Shown in pieces: positions 8,729 through 16,831 of a DNA stretch of 64,000 bases (position 1 is its first letter; every line of letters starts with the position of its first letter). Made by a program: the position numbers and the translations under genes. The stretch comes from Streptomyces tateyamensis. GTDB taxonomy: Bacteria > Actinomycetota > Actinomycetes > Streptomycetales > Streptomycetaceae. The notes below the pieces were generated by a model. The model was not told the origin of the DNA, searched no databases, and saw nothing but the letters and a program-made list of their open reading frames with translations. The DNA lies in NCBI RefSeq assembly GCF_003205575.1, contig NZ_PYBW01000038.1:22533-86532 (forward strand). Reading direction: 5' to 3'.

Positions 8729-9295
8729 GGAGAACCCTCCGTGGGGGTCGGGGCACGCCTACCGGTGCCCGGGTGCGGGCATGGGGCGGAGCGGGCCCGG
8801 TGCTGGTGGATCTCGGCACGTGCGGACGGCCGGCAGCTGGTAGCCGCGGGCCGGGAGAGTGGTGCGGGGGAGGCGCTGTACGTGGGGAGTGCGCGGTTCG
8901 GGGCGTGGTCCCGCTGTCAAGACCATGACATGCGAGCGGCCCCACATCGCCGCCGTGGGGGCGGGCTGATGTGGGGCCGACGTTAGTAGCCGTTGACGCG
9001 GGGCGGCAAGAAGGTGAGGCAAACCTTTGCCGGGACAAGAAGGTTAACTTGGCTGATCAGTGGGGGTGTTGATGGATCGCCGGGTCCTGCTGACAGGCAG
9101 TCGGGCCGCACCTGCGGGGCTGCTGGCCAGGCCCGCAGCCCGCGCGCCGGGGGAGGCCCCGACCGCACGGGCCCCCGTCGGCGCGGCACACCGGACTGCC
9201 ACACTCGGCGATCATTTCAGACGGGGATCCACGTTGACCGCACGATCGGTCAGGTTTGGGCCCGAGCCCCGGGTGGTTGACCGGGCCGGCGCCGC
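8729..9295. other. Gene-free region upstream of the S53 peptidase
   Basis: 567 bases without a convincing gene. It contains the upstream region of the peptidase, including a TTGACA (minus strand, about 8915-8920) inside an imperfect TGTCA/TGACA dyad, and the long inverted repeat listed separately. A repeated CAAGAAGGT lies near 9006 and 9035. Short open frames here have no ribosome site and poor codon use. Confidence 0.5.
8937..8979. repeat. 12-bp perfect inverted repeat
   Basis: CGGCCCCACATC (8937-8948) and its exact complement GATGTGGGGCCG (8968-8979) with a 19-base spacer, about 210 bases upstream of the peptidase start. It could be an operator or an mRNA hairpin. Confidence 0.6.
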
Positions 9296-9895
9296 CTACC
9301 GGCCCTTCAGGCCCGACAGCAGCAATGACCACAGGGCCTCGAAGTCCGCCTTCGACCGCTCGGCGTCCGCCCACTCGGCGGCGTGCACCGGGTCGTGGAA
9401 GTGGGCGGTGGCCTGGAAGACCGCGTGGGCGGTGGTGGCGGTGTGACGGGCGGTGAACTCGCCCTGGTGGATGCCGTCCTGGATGATGTGGGAGATCTGG
9501 GCGGTCAGCGTGTAGAGGTGCGCCTCGACGGTGTGGCTGTTCTCGGCCACCAGGACCAGGTAGGTGGCGAACAGCTCCGGGTCGTCCAGGGCCTTCTTGC
9601 GCTTGGCGGCGAACAGGGTGGCCAGCCAGCGGTGCAGGCGCTCGCCGGCCGGGCCGGTCTCGACGGTGATGGCGTGCAGGCTGTGGTGGGCCTGGTCCAG
9701 CCAGCGGGCCGTCACCGCCTCCCGCAGGGAGGCCTTGCTGCGGAAGTGGCGGTAGACGCTGCCGTGGCTGACGCCGAGGGCGCGGGCGACGTCCACCACG
9801 GTGGCCTTGGTCGGGCCGAACCGCCGCAGGACGTCCTCCGCCGCGCTCAGGATCTGCTCGGGGGTGAGGGAACTGTCGGAGGTCACGGGAGGCAC
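9296..9895 (-). CDS. TetR-family transcriptional regulator
   Basis: 199 aa. N-terminal helix-turn-helix in residues about 12-58: LTPEQILSAAEDVLRRF, then VVDVARALGVSHGSVYRHF and SKASLREAV, a classic TetR layout. The C-terminal ligand domain is all-helical. GTG at 9895 follows AAGGA, 11 bases after the aldo/keto reductase stop, so it is the second gene of that operon and likely represses it. The only strong operator candidate is the 38-bp dyad at 11023-11060 ahead of the operon, which also occurs before an ABC exporter at 46 kb. Confidence 0.9.
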   Translation of the reverse strand: MPPVTSDSSLTPEQILSAAEDVLRRFGPTKATVVDVARALGVSHGSVYRHFRSKASLREAVTARWLDQAHHSLHAITVETGPAGERLHRWLATLFAAKRKKALDDPELFATYLVLVAENSHTVEAHLYTLTAQISHIIQDGIHQGEFTARHTATTAHAVFQATAHFHDPVHAAEWADAERSKADFEALWSLLLSGLKGR

Positions 9896-9906
9896 GATCC
9901 TTACTC

Positions 9907-10935
9907 TTACTGCTCGCTGTCGAGGTGGGCCATCTGTGCGGCAGCGTACCGCTCACCGGCGGCGGCACCGGCCGGGACGGCGGCCTCGATGGCGGCCAGG
10001 TCGGCCGGGTCGAGCTGGACCCGCAGGGCGCCGAGCGCCTCGTCGAGCCGCTCGCGGCGGCGGGCGCCGACCAGCGGGACGATGTCCTCGCCGCGCGAGG
10101 CCACCCAGGCGATGGCGACCTGGGCGACGGTGGCGCCCTTGGCCTCGGCGATCCGGCGCAGCTGCTCCACCAGGTCCAGGTTGCGGGTCAGGTTGTCGCC
10201 CTGGAAGCGGGGGCTGTGGCCGCGGAAGTCGGTGCCGGCCAGCTCGCGGCCCGCCGACCAGTGGCCGCTGAGCAGGCCGCGGGAGAGCACGCCGTAGGCG
10301 GTGACGCCGATGCCGAGCTCGCGGGCGGCGGGCAGCACCTCGGCCTCGAGCGAGCGGGAGAGCAGCGAGTACTCGATCTGCAGGTCGCTGATCGGGTGCA
10401 CGGCGGCGGCCCGGCGCAGGGTGGCGGCGCCGACCTCGGAGAGGCCGATGTGCCGGACGTAGCCGGCCTTCACCAGCTCGGCGATGGCGCCGACGGTCTC
10501 CTCGATCGGGACCGCCGGGTCCAGGCGGGCGGGGCGGTAGATGTCGACGTGGTCGGTGCGCAGGCGGCGCAGGGTGTAGGCGAGCGCGGTTTTGGTGGCG
10601 GCGGGCGAGGCGTCGTAGCCGAGCCAGGCGCCGTCCGGGCCGCGCTGGGCGCCGAACTTGACGCTGATCTGGACGGACTCGCGGTCGCGGCCGCGCAGCG
10701 CGTCGTGGATCAGCAGCTCGTTGTGGCCCATGCCGTAGAAGTCGCCGGTGTCGATCAGGGTCACGCCCGCGTCCAGCGCGGCGTGCACGGTGGCGATGCT
10801 CTCGGCCTCGTCGGCCGGGCCGTAGAGGTCGGACATGCCCATGGCGCCGAGGCCGAGGACGGAGGTGATCGGACCGGTGGCGCCGAGCCGGCGGGTGGGG
10901 AGGGCGGGGAGGGGAGCGGGGGTGGAGGGGGACAT
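9907..10935 (-). CDS. Aldo/keto reductase
   Basis: 342-aa NADPH-dependent oxidoreductase of the AKR superfamily (YajO/AKR13-like) with a TIM-barrel. Visible are the N-terminal RRLGATGPITSVLGLGAMGM, the catalytic Asp and Tyr in DTGDFYGMGHNE, and the catalytic Lys in ISVKFGAQ. The usual tetrad His (in YxQHR) is replaced: here the strand reads YRPARLDP, so the position is Ala. The C-terminal cofactor loop is VPLVGARRRERLDEA. ATG at 10935 follows GGAGC. First gene of an operon with a TetR gene and probably an inducible detoxification enzyme; substrate unknown. Confidence 0.88.
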   Translation of the reverse strand: MSPSTPAPLPALPTRRLGATGPITSVLGLGAMGMSDLYGPADEAESIATVHAALDAGVTLIDTGDFYGMGHNELLIHDALRGRDRESVQISVKFGAQRGPDGAWLGYDASPAATKTALAYTLRRLRTDHVDIYRPARLDPAVPIEETVGAIAELVKAGYVRHIGLSEVGAATLRRAAAVHPISDLQIEYSLLSRSLEAEVLPAARELGIGVTAYGVLSRGLLSGHWSAGRELAGTDFRGHSPRFQGDNLTRNLDLVEQLRRIAEAKGATVAQVAIAWVASRGEDIVPLVGARRRERLDEALGALRVQLDPADLAAIEAAVPAGAAAGERYAAAQMAHLDSEQ

Positions 10936-11022
10936 AGGGTGCTCCGGATCTGTCGCGGGGGAGGCGTGTCGGGATGACGGCAGGGGGACGACGGGCGAGC
11001 CCCTTGCGATGACAACTATGGC

Positions 11023-11060
11023 ATGACGGCTGACAGATTTCAATATCTGTCAGCCGTCAT
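11023..11060. promoter_or_regulatory. 38-bp operator-like dyad, copy 1 (AKR-TetR promoter)
   Basis: Perfect 16-bp arms ATGACGGCTGACAGAT and ATCTGTCAGCCGTCAT around TTCAAT. On the minus strand, -35 TTGAAA lies in the centre and -10 CATAGT follows after 17 bases, so a bound repressor would block the aldo/keto reductase-TetR promoter. Nearly identical to the element at 45986-46023. Confidence 0.75.
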
Positions 11061-11354
11061 CTGTCGAAGCGCGCGGGGACTCGAGGGTGTTGGTGGGCGC
11101 AGGAGGCGAGGAGTGGCGGGGCAGCCGCTCCCGGCTTCGGCGTTTGACGGCTGCTTCGTGGCGCACATTTCGGCGCTGAGGAGGGCCGACTTCGCAGCCT
11201 CGATGTCCGGGTCATCCAGCCTGATCCGCTGCTCGCCAACCAGTTGGAGCGTCGCGGTGGAAACGAAGACCTTGGTCGCCACCTGCTTGCTGCTGTCGGT
11301 GAGCCGGCTCGCCTCCCGGGCGACGGTCCGGCGCCCCGAGGCCCCGGACGGCAT
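11040..11354 (-). CDS. Hypothetical protein (uncertain)
   Basis: 104-residue frame with coding-like third-position GC in its first two thirds. The middle (VFVSTATLQLVGEQRIRLD, then DPDIEAAKSALLSA) looks like ordinary protein; the tail is Pro/Arg-rich. Its stop falls inside the 38-bp dyad. No ribosome site is seen before ATG at 11354 and no family is recognised. It may be a gene remnant. The remainder of the gap up to 11578 shows no gene. Confidence 0.35.
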   Translation of the reverse strand: MPSGASGRRTVAREASRLTDSSKQVATKVFVSTATLQLVGEQRIRLDDPDIEAAKSALLSAEMCATKQPSNAEAGSGCPATPRLLRPPTPSSPRALRQMTADRY

Positions 11355-11578
11355 CGACGGTCACGATCGGACGTAGCGCCAGGTCCCGCCCGGTGCCGGC
11401 CTCCGACCGCTCGGATCGGCCGTATGCGTACGCAGGGTGGAGCCCCGACGCCCATCCGTGCGTGCCCTCTTGACGCCCCCTCAGTCACTCCCTACCGTCG
11501 GCGTCTGATCGGTTCTGTTTGTTACGGCCACCCAAACCGATCACAACCAATCATCCCCCATGGGAGGACCACCCCCGA

Positions 11579-14020
11579 ATGCGAACCACCCTTCGCGCCT
11601 TCCTCTCCCTCCTCGCGCTCCCCCTCGGCCTCGTCACCGCCCCCACCCCCGCCCTGGCCGCCGCCACGGCCACGACCGCCACCAGCACCGCCATCACCGT
11701 CGACGGCACCTCGCCCGGCCGCACCTTCGACGGGGTCGGCGCGATCAGTGGCGGCGGCGGCAACTCGCGGCTGCTCTTCGACTATCCGGAGCCGCAGCGC
11801 AGCCAGATCCTGGACTACCTCTTCAAGCCCGGCTACGGCGCCGCCCTGCAGCTCCTGAAGGTCGAGATCGGCGGCGACACCAACTCCACCGACGGCGCCG
11901 AGGCGAGCATCGAGCACACCCGCGGCGTCGTCGACTGCAACGCCGGCTACGAGTGGTGGCTCGCCGAGCAGGCCCGGGCCCGCAACCCCGCCATCAAGCT
12001 CTACGCCCTCTCCTGGGGTGCCCCGGGCTGGGTCGGCAACACCGGCAGCGGCGGCAACTTCTGGTCCCAGGACACCGTCAACTACCTGATGGACTGGATG
12101 GGTTGCGCCAAGCAGCACAACCTGTCCATCGACTACCTCGGTGGCTGGAACGAGCGCGGCTACAACGCCTCCTGGTACGAGAACCTGCACGCCACCCTGG
12201 CCGCCAAGGGCTACGGCAGCACCAAGGTGGTCGGTGCCGACGACAACTGGTCGATCGCCACCTCGATGCGCTCCGACCCGGCGCTGAACAGCGCGGTCGA
12301 CATCATCGGCACCCACTACCCCTGCGGCTACATGTCCGCGATGACCAGCTGCTCCAGCACCACCGACGCGGTGGCCACCGGCAAGCAGCTGTGGGCCAGC
12401 GAGAACGGTTCCGAGGACGCCGAGAGCGGCGCCGCCCCGATGGCCCGCGCGATCAACCGCGGCTACCTGGACGGCAAGATGACCGCCTTCATCAACTGGC
12501 CGGTGGTCGCCGCCCTCTACCCCAACCTCGGCTTCAACACCATGGGCCTGGTGACGGCCAACCAGCCCTGGTCCGGCAACTACTCGGTCAGCCGCAGCGC
12601 CTGGGCCACCGCCCAGACCACCCAGTTCACCGCCCCGGGCTGGCAGTACCTGGACACCGCGTCGGGCTACCTGGGCGGCAACCGCGCCAACGGCAGCTAC
12701 ATCAGCTACGCCAACCCGGGCCGCACCGCCTGGAGCACCGTCTTCGAGACGATGGACGCCGGCGCCGCCCAGACCGTGACCCTCAGGACGGCCGGCGGCC
12801 TGCCCGGCGGCGCGCTGCACGTGTGGTCCACCGACATGACGGCGAACGCCCCGAAGATGGCCGCCGCCGCGGACCTCACGGCGAGCGGCGGCAGCTACCA
12901 GCTGACCCTGCAGCCCGGCCACCTCTACACCGTGACCACCACCACCGGCCAGGGCGCCGGCACCGCCGCCGGCGCGCAGCGCAGCCCGCTCGCGCTGCCC
13001 TACAGCGACAGCCTCGCGGGCACCGCCACCGGCCAGGAGGCGCGCTACTTCAGTGCGATGAACGGCGCGTTCCAGACCAGCCGGTGCGCGGGCGGGCGAT
13101 CGGGCAACTGCCTGCGCCAGCAGGCCCCGACCACCCCGGTCCGCTGGACCAACGAGTCGGCCGACCAGCCGTACGCCACCATGGGCGACCTGAGCTGGAG
13201 CAACTACACGGTCGGCGTGGACGCGCTGCTGGAGCAGTCCGGCACCGCCGAGCTGCTCGGCCGCGTCGGCACCCAGGGCCGCAACAACAACGGCCTGAAC
13301 GCCTACAACCTGCGGGTCGGCGACAACGGCACCTGGACCCTGCTGAAGAGCGACACCGCCTGGACGTTCAGCACGCTCGCCTCCGGCACCGTCCCGGCGC
13401 TGGGCCTGAACACCTGGCACCACCTGGCACTGACCTTCCAGGGCGGCAGCATCACCCCGCAGCTGGACGGCCGCACCCTGGCCACGGTCACCGACACCAG
13501 CTACGGCGGCGGCCAGATCGCGCTGGGCACCGGGGGCTACTACCCGGTCCAGTTCAGCAACCTGACCGTCACGCCCGGCACCAGCACCGCGCTGGACGGG
13601 GTGTACCAGCTGGCCAACGCCCACAGCGGCCAGCTGCTGGACGCGGCCAACCAGGGGACGGCCGACGGCACGCCGGTCATCCAGTGGCCGTCCAACGGCG
13701 GCAACAACCAGCAGTGGAAGGTGACCGGCCTGGGCAACGGATACTACTCGATCACCGGGGTGGCCAGTGGCAAGGCGCTGGACGTGCCGAACCGGACCAC
13801 CATGCCGGGCACCCAGCTGGACCTGTGGACCCCCAACAACGGCGACAACCAGCAGTGGCTGCTCGCCCCGTCCGACAACGGGACCTACACCATCGAGTCC
13901 CGGCTGAACGGCGACCAGCTGGACGTGGAGGGCGGCTCGCTGACCCAGGGTGCGCACGCGATCCAGTGGCCGTCCAACGGCGGCAACAACCAGCAGTGGA
14001 AGCTGACCAAGGTCGGCTGA
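11579..14020 (+). CDS. Secreted GH59-type glycosidase (galactosylceramidase-like) with ricin-type lectin domain
   Basis: 813 aa. Signal peptide to about residue 30 (LSLLALPLGLVTAPTPALA). The catalytic domain begins with GRTFDGVGAISGGGGNSRLL, as in GH59 beta-galactosidases. The acid/base is likely Glu in GGWNERGYNASW and the nucleophile Glu in LWASENGSED. A middle beta-sandwich (about 480-680) resembles the lectin/laminin-G-like part of galactocerebrosidase. The last 135 residues form a ricin B beta-trefoil with NNQQW repeats. ATG at 11579 lies 12 bases after GGAGG; the frame is open further upstream but without signal. Likely removes beta-galactose from exogenous glycans or glycolipids. The lectin part contains an exact 42-base DNA repeat. 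Confidence 0.85.
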   Translation: MRTTLRAFLSLLALPLGLVTAPTPALAAATATTATSTAITVDGTSPGRTFDGVGAISGGGGNSRLLFDYPEPQRSQILDYLFKPGYGAALQLLKVEIGGDTNSTDGAEASIEHTRGVVDCNAGYEWWLAEQARARNPAIKLYALSWGAPGWVGNTGSGGNFWSQDTVNYLMDWMGCAKQHNLSIDYLGGWNERGYNASWYENLHATLAAKGYGSTKVVGADDNWSIATSMRSDPALNSAVDIIGTHYPCGYMSAMTSCSSTTDAVATGKQLWASENGSEDAESGAAPMARAINRGYLDGKMTAFINWPVVAALYPNLGFNTMGLVTANQPWSGNYSVSRSAWATAQTTQFTAPGWQYLDTASGYLGGNRANGSYISYANPGRTAWSTVFETMDAGAAQTVTLRTAGGLPGGALHVWSTDMTANAPKMAAAADLTASGGSYQLTLQPGHLYTVTTTTGQGAGTAAGAQRSPLALPYSDSLAGTATGQEARYFSAMNGAFQTSRCAGGRSGNCLRQQAPTTPVRWTNESADQPYATMGDLSWSNYTVGVDALLEQSGTAELLGRVGTQGRNNNGLNAYNLRVGDNGTWTLLKSDTAWTFSTLASGTVPALGLNTWHHLALTFQGGSITPQLDGRTLATVTDTSYGGGQIALGTGGYYPVQFSNLTVTPGTSTALDGVYQLANAHSGQLLDAANQGTADGTPVIQWPSNGGNNQQWKVTGLGNGYYSITGVASGKALDVPNRTTMPGTQLDLWTPNNGDNQQWLLAPSDNGTYTIESRLNGDQLDVEGGSLTQGAHAIQWPSNGGNNQQWKLTKVG
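13679..14002 (+). repeat. Exact 42-bp direct repeat inside the ricin-type domain
   Basis: The 42 bases at 13679-13720 recur without change at 13961-14002. They encode IQWPSNGGNNQQWK in the first and third lobes of the beta-trefoil. Exact identity at DNA level in a fold whose lobes normally diverge suggests recent gene conversion. Confidence 0.85.
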
Positions 14021-14034
14021 CGCGGTTCCGAAAG

Positions 14035-14068
14035 GGGGCCGGCCCACCCGCACGAGTGGGCCGGCCCC
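14035..14068. terminator. Bidirectional hairpin terminator
   Basis: GGGGCCGGCCCAC and GTGGGCCGGCCCC pair perfectly over 13 bp with an 8-base loop, between the converging glycosidase and YjdI-like genes. Confidence 0.85.
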
Positions 14069-14072
14069 TGCC

Positions 14073-14519
14073 TCACTCCTGCCCGCAGGCCCCGCTGCGG
14101 TCGCAGTACGGCTGCCCGGCACTGCGCCCGCAGCCGCACAGCATCGCTCGGGTGGCCCGCCGCTCGCCCCCGTCCGGGGCGGGCAGCAGCAGGTCCCCGC
14201 GCAGCAGCAGTCGCCCGTCCGGGGTGCGGACCACTGCGGTGGGCCGCTGCGGCTGCTCCGGCGCCCCACCCGTCAGCAGGTAGGTCAGCGCCCCGGTCGG
14301 GCAGCGCCGCACCACCTCCGCCACCCGCTCCGGCGGCGCTGCCCCGGGCGTGATCCAGGGCCGCCTGGAGGTGTCGAAGACCTCCGGCAGCCCGCCCACG
14401 CACCGCGCCGCGTGCCGGCACAGCGCCCCGTCGAAGGTGACCTCGATCCCGTCCGCCCCGTAGCTCTTGGCCGTCGAGCTGCCGGCCGCCGAGTCGCCGG
14501 CCGCCGAGCCCTCAGTCAC
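14073..14519 (-). CDS. YjdI-like iron-sulfur protein fused to a CDGSH-like domain
   Basis: 148 aa. Residues about 20-75 match the YjdI/ferredoxin-like domain (EVTFDGALCRHAARCVGGLP, then ITPG and VVRRCPTGALTY), with four Cys for a cluster. The C-terminal part has a CDGSH-type motif, CGCGRSAGQPYCD, but the usual following G-S/T/A-H is RSG, so the His ligand of a 2Fe-2S CDGSH cluster is missing; a further Cys lies two residues later. GTG at 14519 overlaps the stop of the acetyltransferase gene. The YjdI/YjdJ pairing is known from E. coli. Function unknown; electron transfer or iron-sulfur handling is likely. Confidence 0.8.
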   Translation of the reverse strand: MTEGSAAGDSAAGSSTAKSYGADGIEVTFDGALCRHAARCVGGLPEVFDTSRRPWITPGAAPPERVAEVVRRCPTGALTYLLTGGAPEQPQRPTAVVRTPDGRLLLRGDLLLPAPDGGERRATRAMLCGCGRSAGQPYCDRSGACGQE

Positions 14520-14814
14520 TGACCCGGCTCTGGTTCTGGTACGCCAGGTCCTGGTACTCGGGGTGACGCACCATCCAGCCGGCGATGAACGGGCAGGTGG
14601 CCAGTACCGCCACCCCGCGCGCCCGGGCGTCGTCCAGCGCGAACCGGGCCAGCGCCCCGCCGACGCCCTGCCCCTCGAACTGCGGCTCCACCACCGTGTG
14701 CGGGTAGACCACCAGCCCCTCGCTGCGCAGGTACGCCGCGAAGCCGGCAGGCTGCCCGTCCAGCTCGGCCTCGAAGCGGCTCGCGGACGGATTGTCACGC
14801 ACGATCACAGCCAT
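14512..14814 (-). CDS. YjdJ-like GNAT acetyltransferase
   Basis: 100 aa, a minimal GNAT fold. It has an antiparallel strand start (SRFEAELDGQPAGFAAYL) and the acetyl-CoA loop in PQFEGQGVGGALARFALDDA. A C-terminal part with HPEYQDL follows, which is the YjdJ signature. ATG at 14814 follows GAGGGG. Coupled to the YjdI-like gene by overlap. Substrate unknown. Confidence 0.85.
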   Translation of the reverse strand: MAVIVRDNPSASRFEAELDGQPAGFAAYLRSEGLVVYPHTVVEPQFEGQGVGGALARFALDDARARGVAVLATCPFIAGWMVRHPEYQDLAYQNQSRVSD

Positions 14815-15225
14815 CTGGCCAACCAACCCCTCGTCAGGTCCGCCCCTCGTGACGGACTCTCAGCCATGATCTCCTGCCACCGCGCTGACGGCCGGTGAGT
14901 CGCCGCTTTGGTGCCTGCGGGCGATCCCGGCATCACCCGTCCGGCGTGGATCCGGGCGCCGCGGCCCGTTCGCCGGGCCGAAGCGGCGTGCCGGGTCCAT
15001 CGTGGAAACGTGGGAACGAGGCGCCGAACGGTAGGCCAGGTTCCGAGCACGACTTGCCGGATTCCGGTCGGGCGGCCAGAGGGCCACTCGCCTGGGACCG
15101 AAGCGTTCTTCTAGGCTCACTTCGGCTTCCCGTGCCACGGTGACACCCGGTGCCGCCAACCGGAGGCCGCAGACCCACGGGGGTCCCGGGCGCTCCGGGG
15201 CCACCGGACCGAGCGAGGAGGACGT
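14815..15225. other. Gene-free region between YjdJ-like gene and the M20 unit
   Basis: Divergent upstream region of about 410 bases. I see no gene, no clear dyad and no convincing promoter, although it must hold promoters for both flanking units. Confidence 0.5.
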
Positions 15226-15381
15226 ATGTCGACCAGCCGTTCCATCGCACCACGCACCTTGCGGCCACCCGCCGTGCGCGCCCGCGGCCCGCTCGGCCGG
15301 TCGGCCGCCGCCGCCCGGGGCCCGCGCCCGGTGCCACGGGGTGCGCTGAGTACGGACAGTTGCCGCGGAGGTGCCCGGTGA
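15226..15381 (+). CDS. Small Arg-rich protein coupled to the M20 peptidase
   Basis: 51-residue frame starting MSTSRSIAPRTLRPPAVRAR, rich in Arg, Pro and Ala. It has an excellent ribosome site, GAGGAGG at 15215-15221, four bases before ATG. Its stop TGA overlaps the GTG of the peptidase gene, so it could feed ribosomes to that gene. It is too short to show a domain and could be a translated leader rather than a functional protein. Confidence 0.45.
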   Translation: MSTSRSIAPRTLRPPAVRARGPLGRSAAAARGPRPVPRGALSTDSCRGGAR

Positions 15382-16700
15382 GCCCGCAGGCCACGCCGCC
15401 GGCCCCTACCACCGAGACTGCCCCCGCCGCCCCTGCCGACCCCGCGCCAGTGTCCGCCCCGGCTGCCGACTCGCTGCTCGCGCTGCCGGGTCCGCTCAAC
15501 GCCCGGGCCAGGACCCTGACCGCCTCGGTACGGCGCCGGATCACCGAGCTGGCCGAGATCGAGTCGCCCAGCGGTGACGCCGAGCGGCTGAACCTGCTGG
15601 CCGAGGAGCTGATGGCCGGGTACCGGGCCACCGGTGCCGAGGCCCGCAGAGTGCCCGGTGCGGCCGGCGACCACCTCCTGCTGCAGTGGCCAGGACAGGA
15701 CGAGAGCCTTCCGCACCTGCTCTTCGTCGGCCACCACGACACCGTCTGGCCGGCCGGCACCCTGGCCGACTGGCCGGTCGAGGAGCACGACGGCGTGCTC
15801 AGCGGCCCCGGCGTGCTCGACATGAAGGCCGGTCTGGCCCTCCTCGAAGGCGCCTTCGCCCTCCTCGGTGACCTGGGCCTGCGTCCGCACCGCACGGTGC
15901 GGGTGGTGCTCACCGCCGACGAGGAGGTCGGCAGCCCGGACGGCCGCCGCGTGGTGGAGCGTCAGCTCCCCGGCGCCGCCGCCGTCCTGGGCCTGGAACC
16001 GCCGCACCAGGACGGCAGCCTGAAGACCGCGCGCCGGGGCTCCACCCGGGTGCGGCTGACGGTCACCGGCCATGAGGCGCACGCGGGCAGCCATCCCGAG
16101 GACGGCACCTCGGCGGTGGACGAGCTGGTCGACCAGCTCGTCGCGGTCCGCGAGGAGCTGGGCCACCAGCCTGGCACCGAGCTGAACACCGGCCGGATCC
16201 GTGGGGGGACCCGGGCGAACGTGGTGGCCGGTCAGGCCGAGGCCGAGCTGGGGCTGCGGTTCGCCACCCCGGAGGCCGAGGCGAGCACGCTGGACACGCT
16301 GGCCCACCTGACCGCCCTGCGCCCGGGCGCGCTGGTCCGCACCGAGGTGCTGTCCAGTCGGCCGGCCTGGGTCGAGCGGTCCGGTCACAACCTGCTGCTG
16401 CGCCACCTGCGCGCTCTGGCCTCGGCGCTGGGCCAGCAGCTGGACGGCTCGCCGGCCGGCGGGGCCGGGGACACCAACCTGGCCGGCGCCCGCGGGCTGC
16501 CGACCCTGGACGGCCTGGGTGCGGTGGGGGCCGGGGCGCACGCCCGGGACGAACGGATCATGCTGGACCAGCTGGCCCCCCGCCTGGCCCTGCTGGCCGG
16601 GCTGCTGGCGGTGCCGCTGCCCCGGCTGCGCGCCCGCCCCCAACCTCCGGCCGGGGGGACCCCCGTCGGCCCGGGCGCGGACCCGCTGCGCACCATCTGA
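15378..16700 (+). CDS. M20-family metallopeptidase (carboxypeptidase G2-like)
   Basis: 440 aa zinc-dependent hydrolase. The first metal motif is [10 protein letters not shown] near residue 118, with the bridging Asp in [10 protein letters not shown] and the general base Glu pair in [12 protein letters not shown]. The dimerisation-domain His is in [13 protein letters not shown]. The C-terminus carries a Pro/Gly-rich tail (about residues 420-429) encoded by a copy of a short G/C palindromic repeat (16637-16664). The first 40 residues are Ala/Pro-rich low complexity and no clear signal peptide is seen. GTG at 15378 follows GGAGG. Likely removes C-terminal Glu or acts on an N-acyl amino acid; substrate unknown. 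Confidence 0.88.
   Translation: MSPQATPPAPTTETAPAAPADPAPVSAPAADSLLALPGPLNARARTLTASVRRRITELAEIESPSGDAERLNLLAEELMAGYRATGAEARRVPGAAGDHLLLQWPGQDESLPHLLFVGHHDTVWPAGTLADWPVEEHDGVLSGPGVLDMKAGLALLEGAFALLGDLGLRPHRTVRVVLTADEEVGSPDGRRVVERQLPGAAAVLGLEPPHQDGSLKTARRGSTRVRLTVTGHEAHAGSHPEDGTSAVDELVDQLVAVREELGHQPGTELNTGRIRGGTRANVVAGQAEAELGLRFATPEAEASTLDTLAHLTALRPGALVRTEVLSSRPAWVERSGHNLLLRHLRALASALGQQLDGSPAGGAGDTNLAGARGLPTLDGLGAVGAGAHARDERIMLDQLAPRLALLAGLLAVPLPRLRARPQPPAGGTPVGPGADPLRTI
16637..16664 (-). repeat. Short G/C palindromic repeat, copy in M20 gene
   Basis: Read on the minus strand it begins GGGGGTCCCCCCGGCCGGAG and ends in GGGGG. Related copies lie at 57124-57155 and 59480-59511. Here it is in frame and adds about nine residues near the protein end. 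Confidence 0.6.
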
Positions 16701-16715
16701 CCGCACGCAGTGCTC

Positions 16716-16747
16716 ACGGGCGGGCCCCTGGACCGGGGCCCGCCCGT
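16716..16747 (+). terminator. Hairpin terminator after the M20 gene
   Basis: ACGGGCGGGCCCC and GGGGCCCGCCCGT, a perfect 13-bp stem with loop TGGACC, 15 bases after the stop. Confidence 0.88.
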
Positions 16748-16766
16748 CGTTCGTTCCCGCCGGTTC

Positions 16767-16817
16767 TTGCCAGCGGTGCGGCCCTGGCTACACAATGGAA
16801 CCGACCGAACGGTCAGT
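16767..16817 (+). promoter_or_regulatory. paa promoter with TetR-type dyad
   Basis: -35 TTGCCA (16767-16772) and -10-like TACACA (16789-16794) with 16 bases between. Immediately downstream is ACCGACCG-AA-CGGTCAGT (16800-16817), arms matching at 7 of 8 positions. The ACCG/CGGT core is what PaaR-type TetR repressors of phenylacetate genes bind in actinobacteria. No paaR gene is in the window. Confidence 0.65.
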
Positions 16818-16831
16818 CGGGAGGAGTGGTC

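Noticed and set aside
8983..9204. 73-codon minus-strand frame before the S53 peptidase
   Set aside because: No ribosome site, Pro/Arg-rich, no family resemblance.
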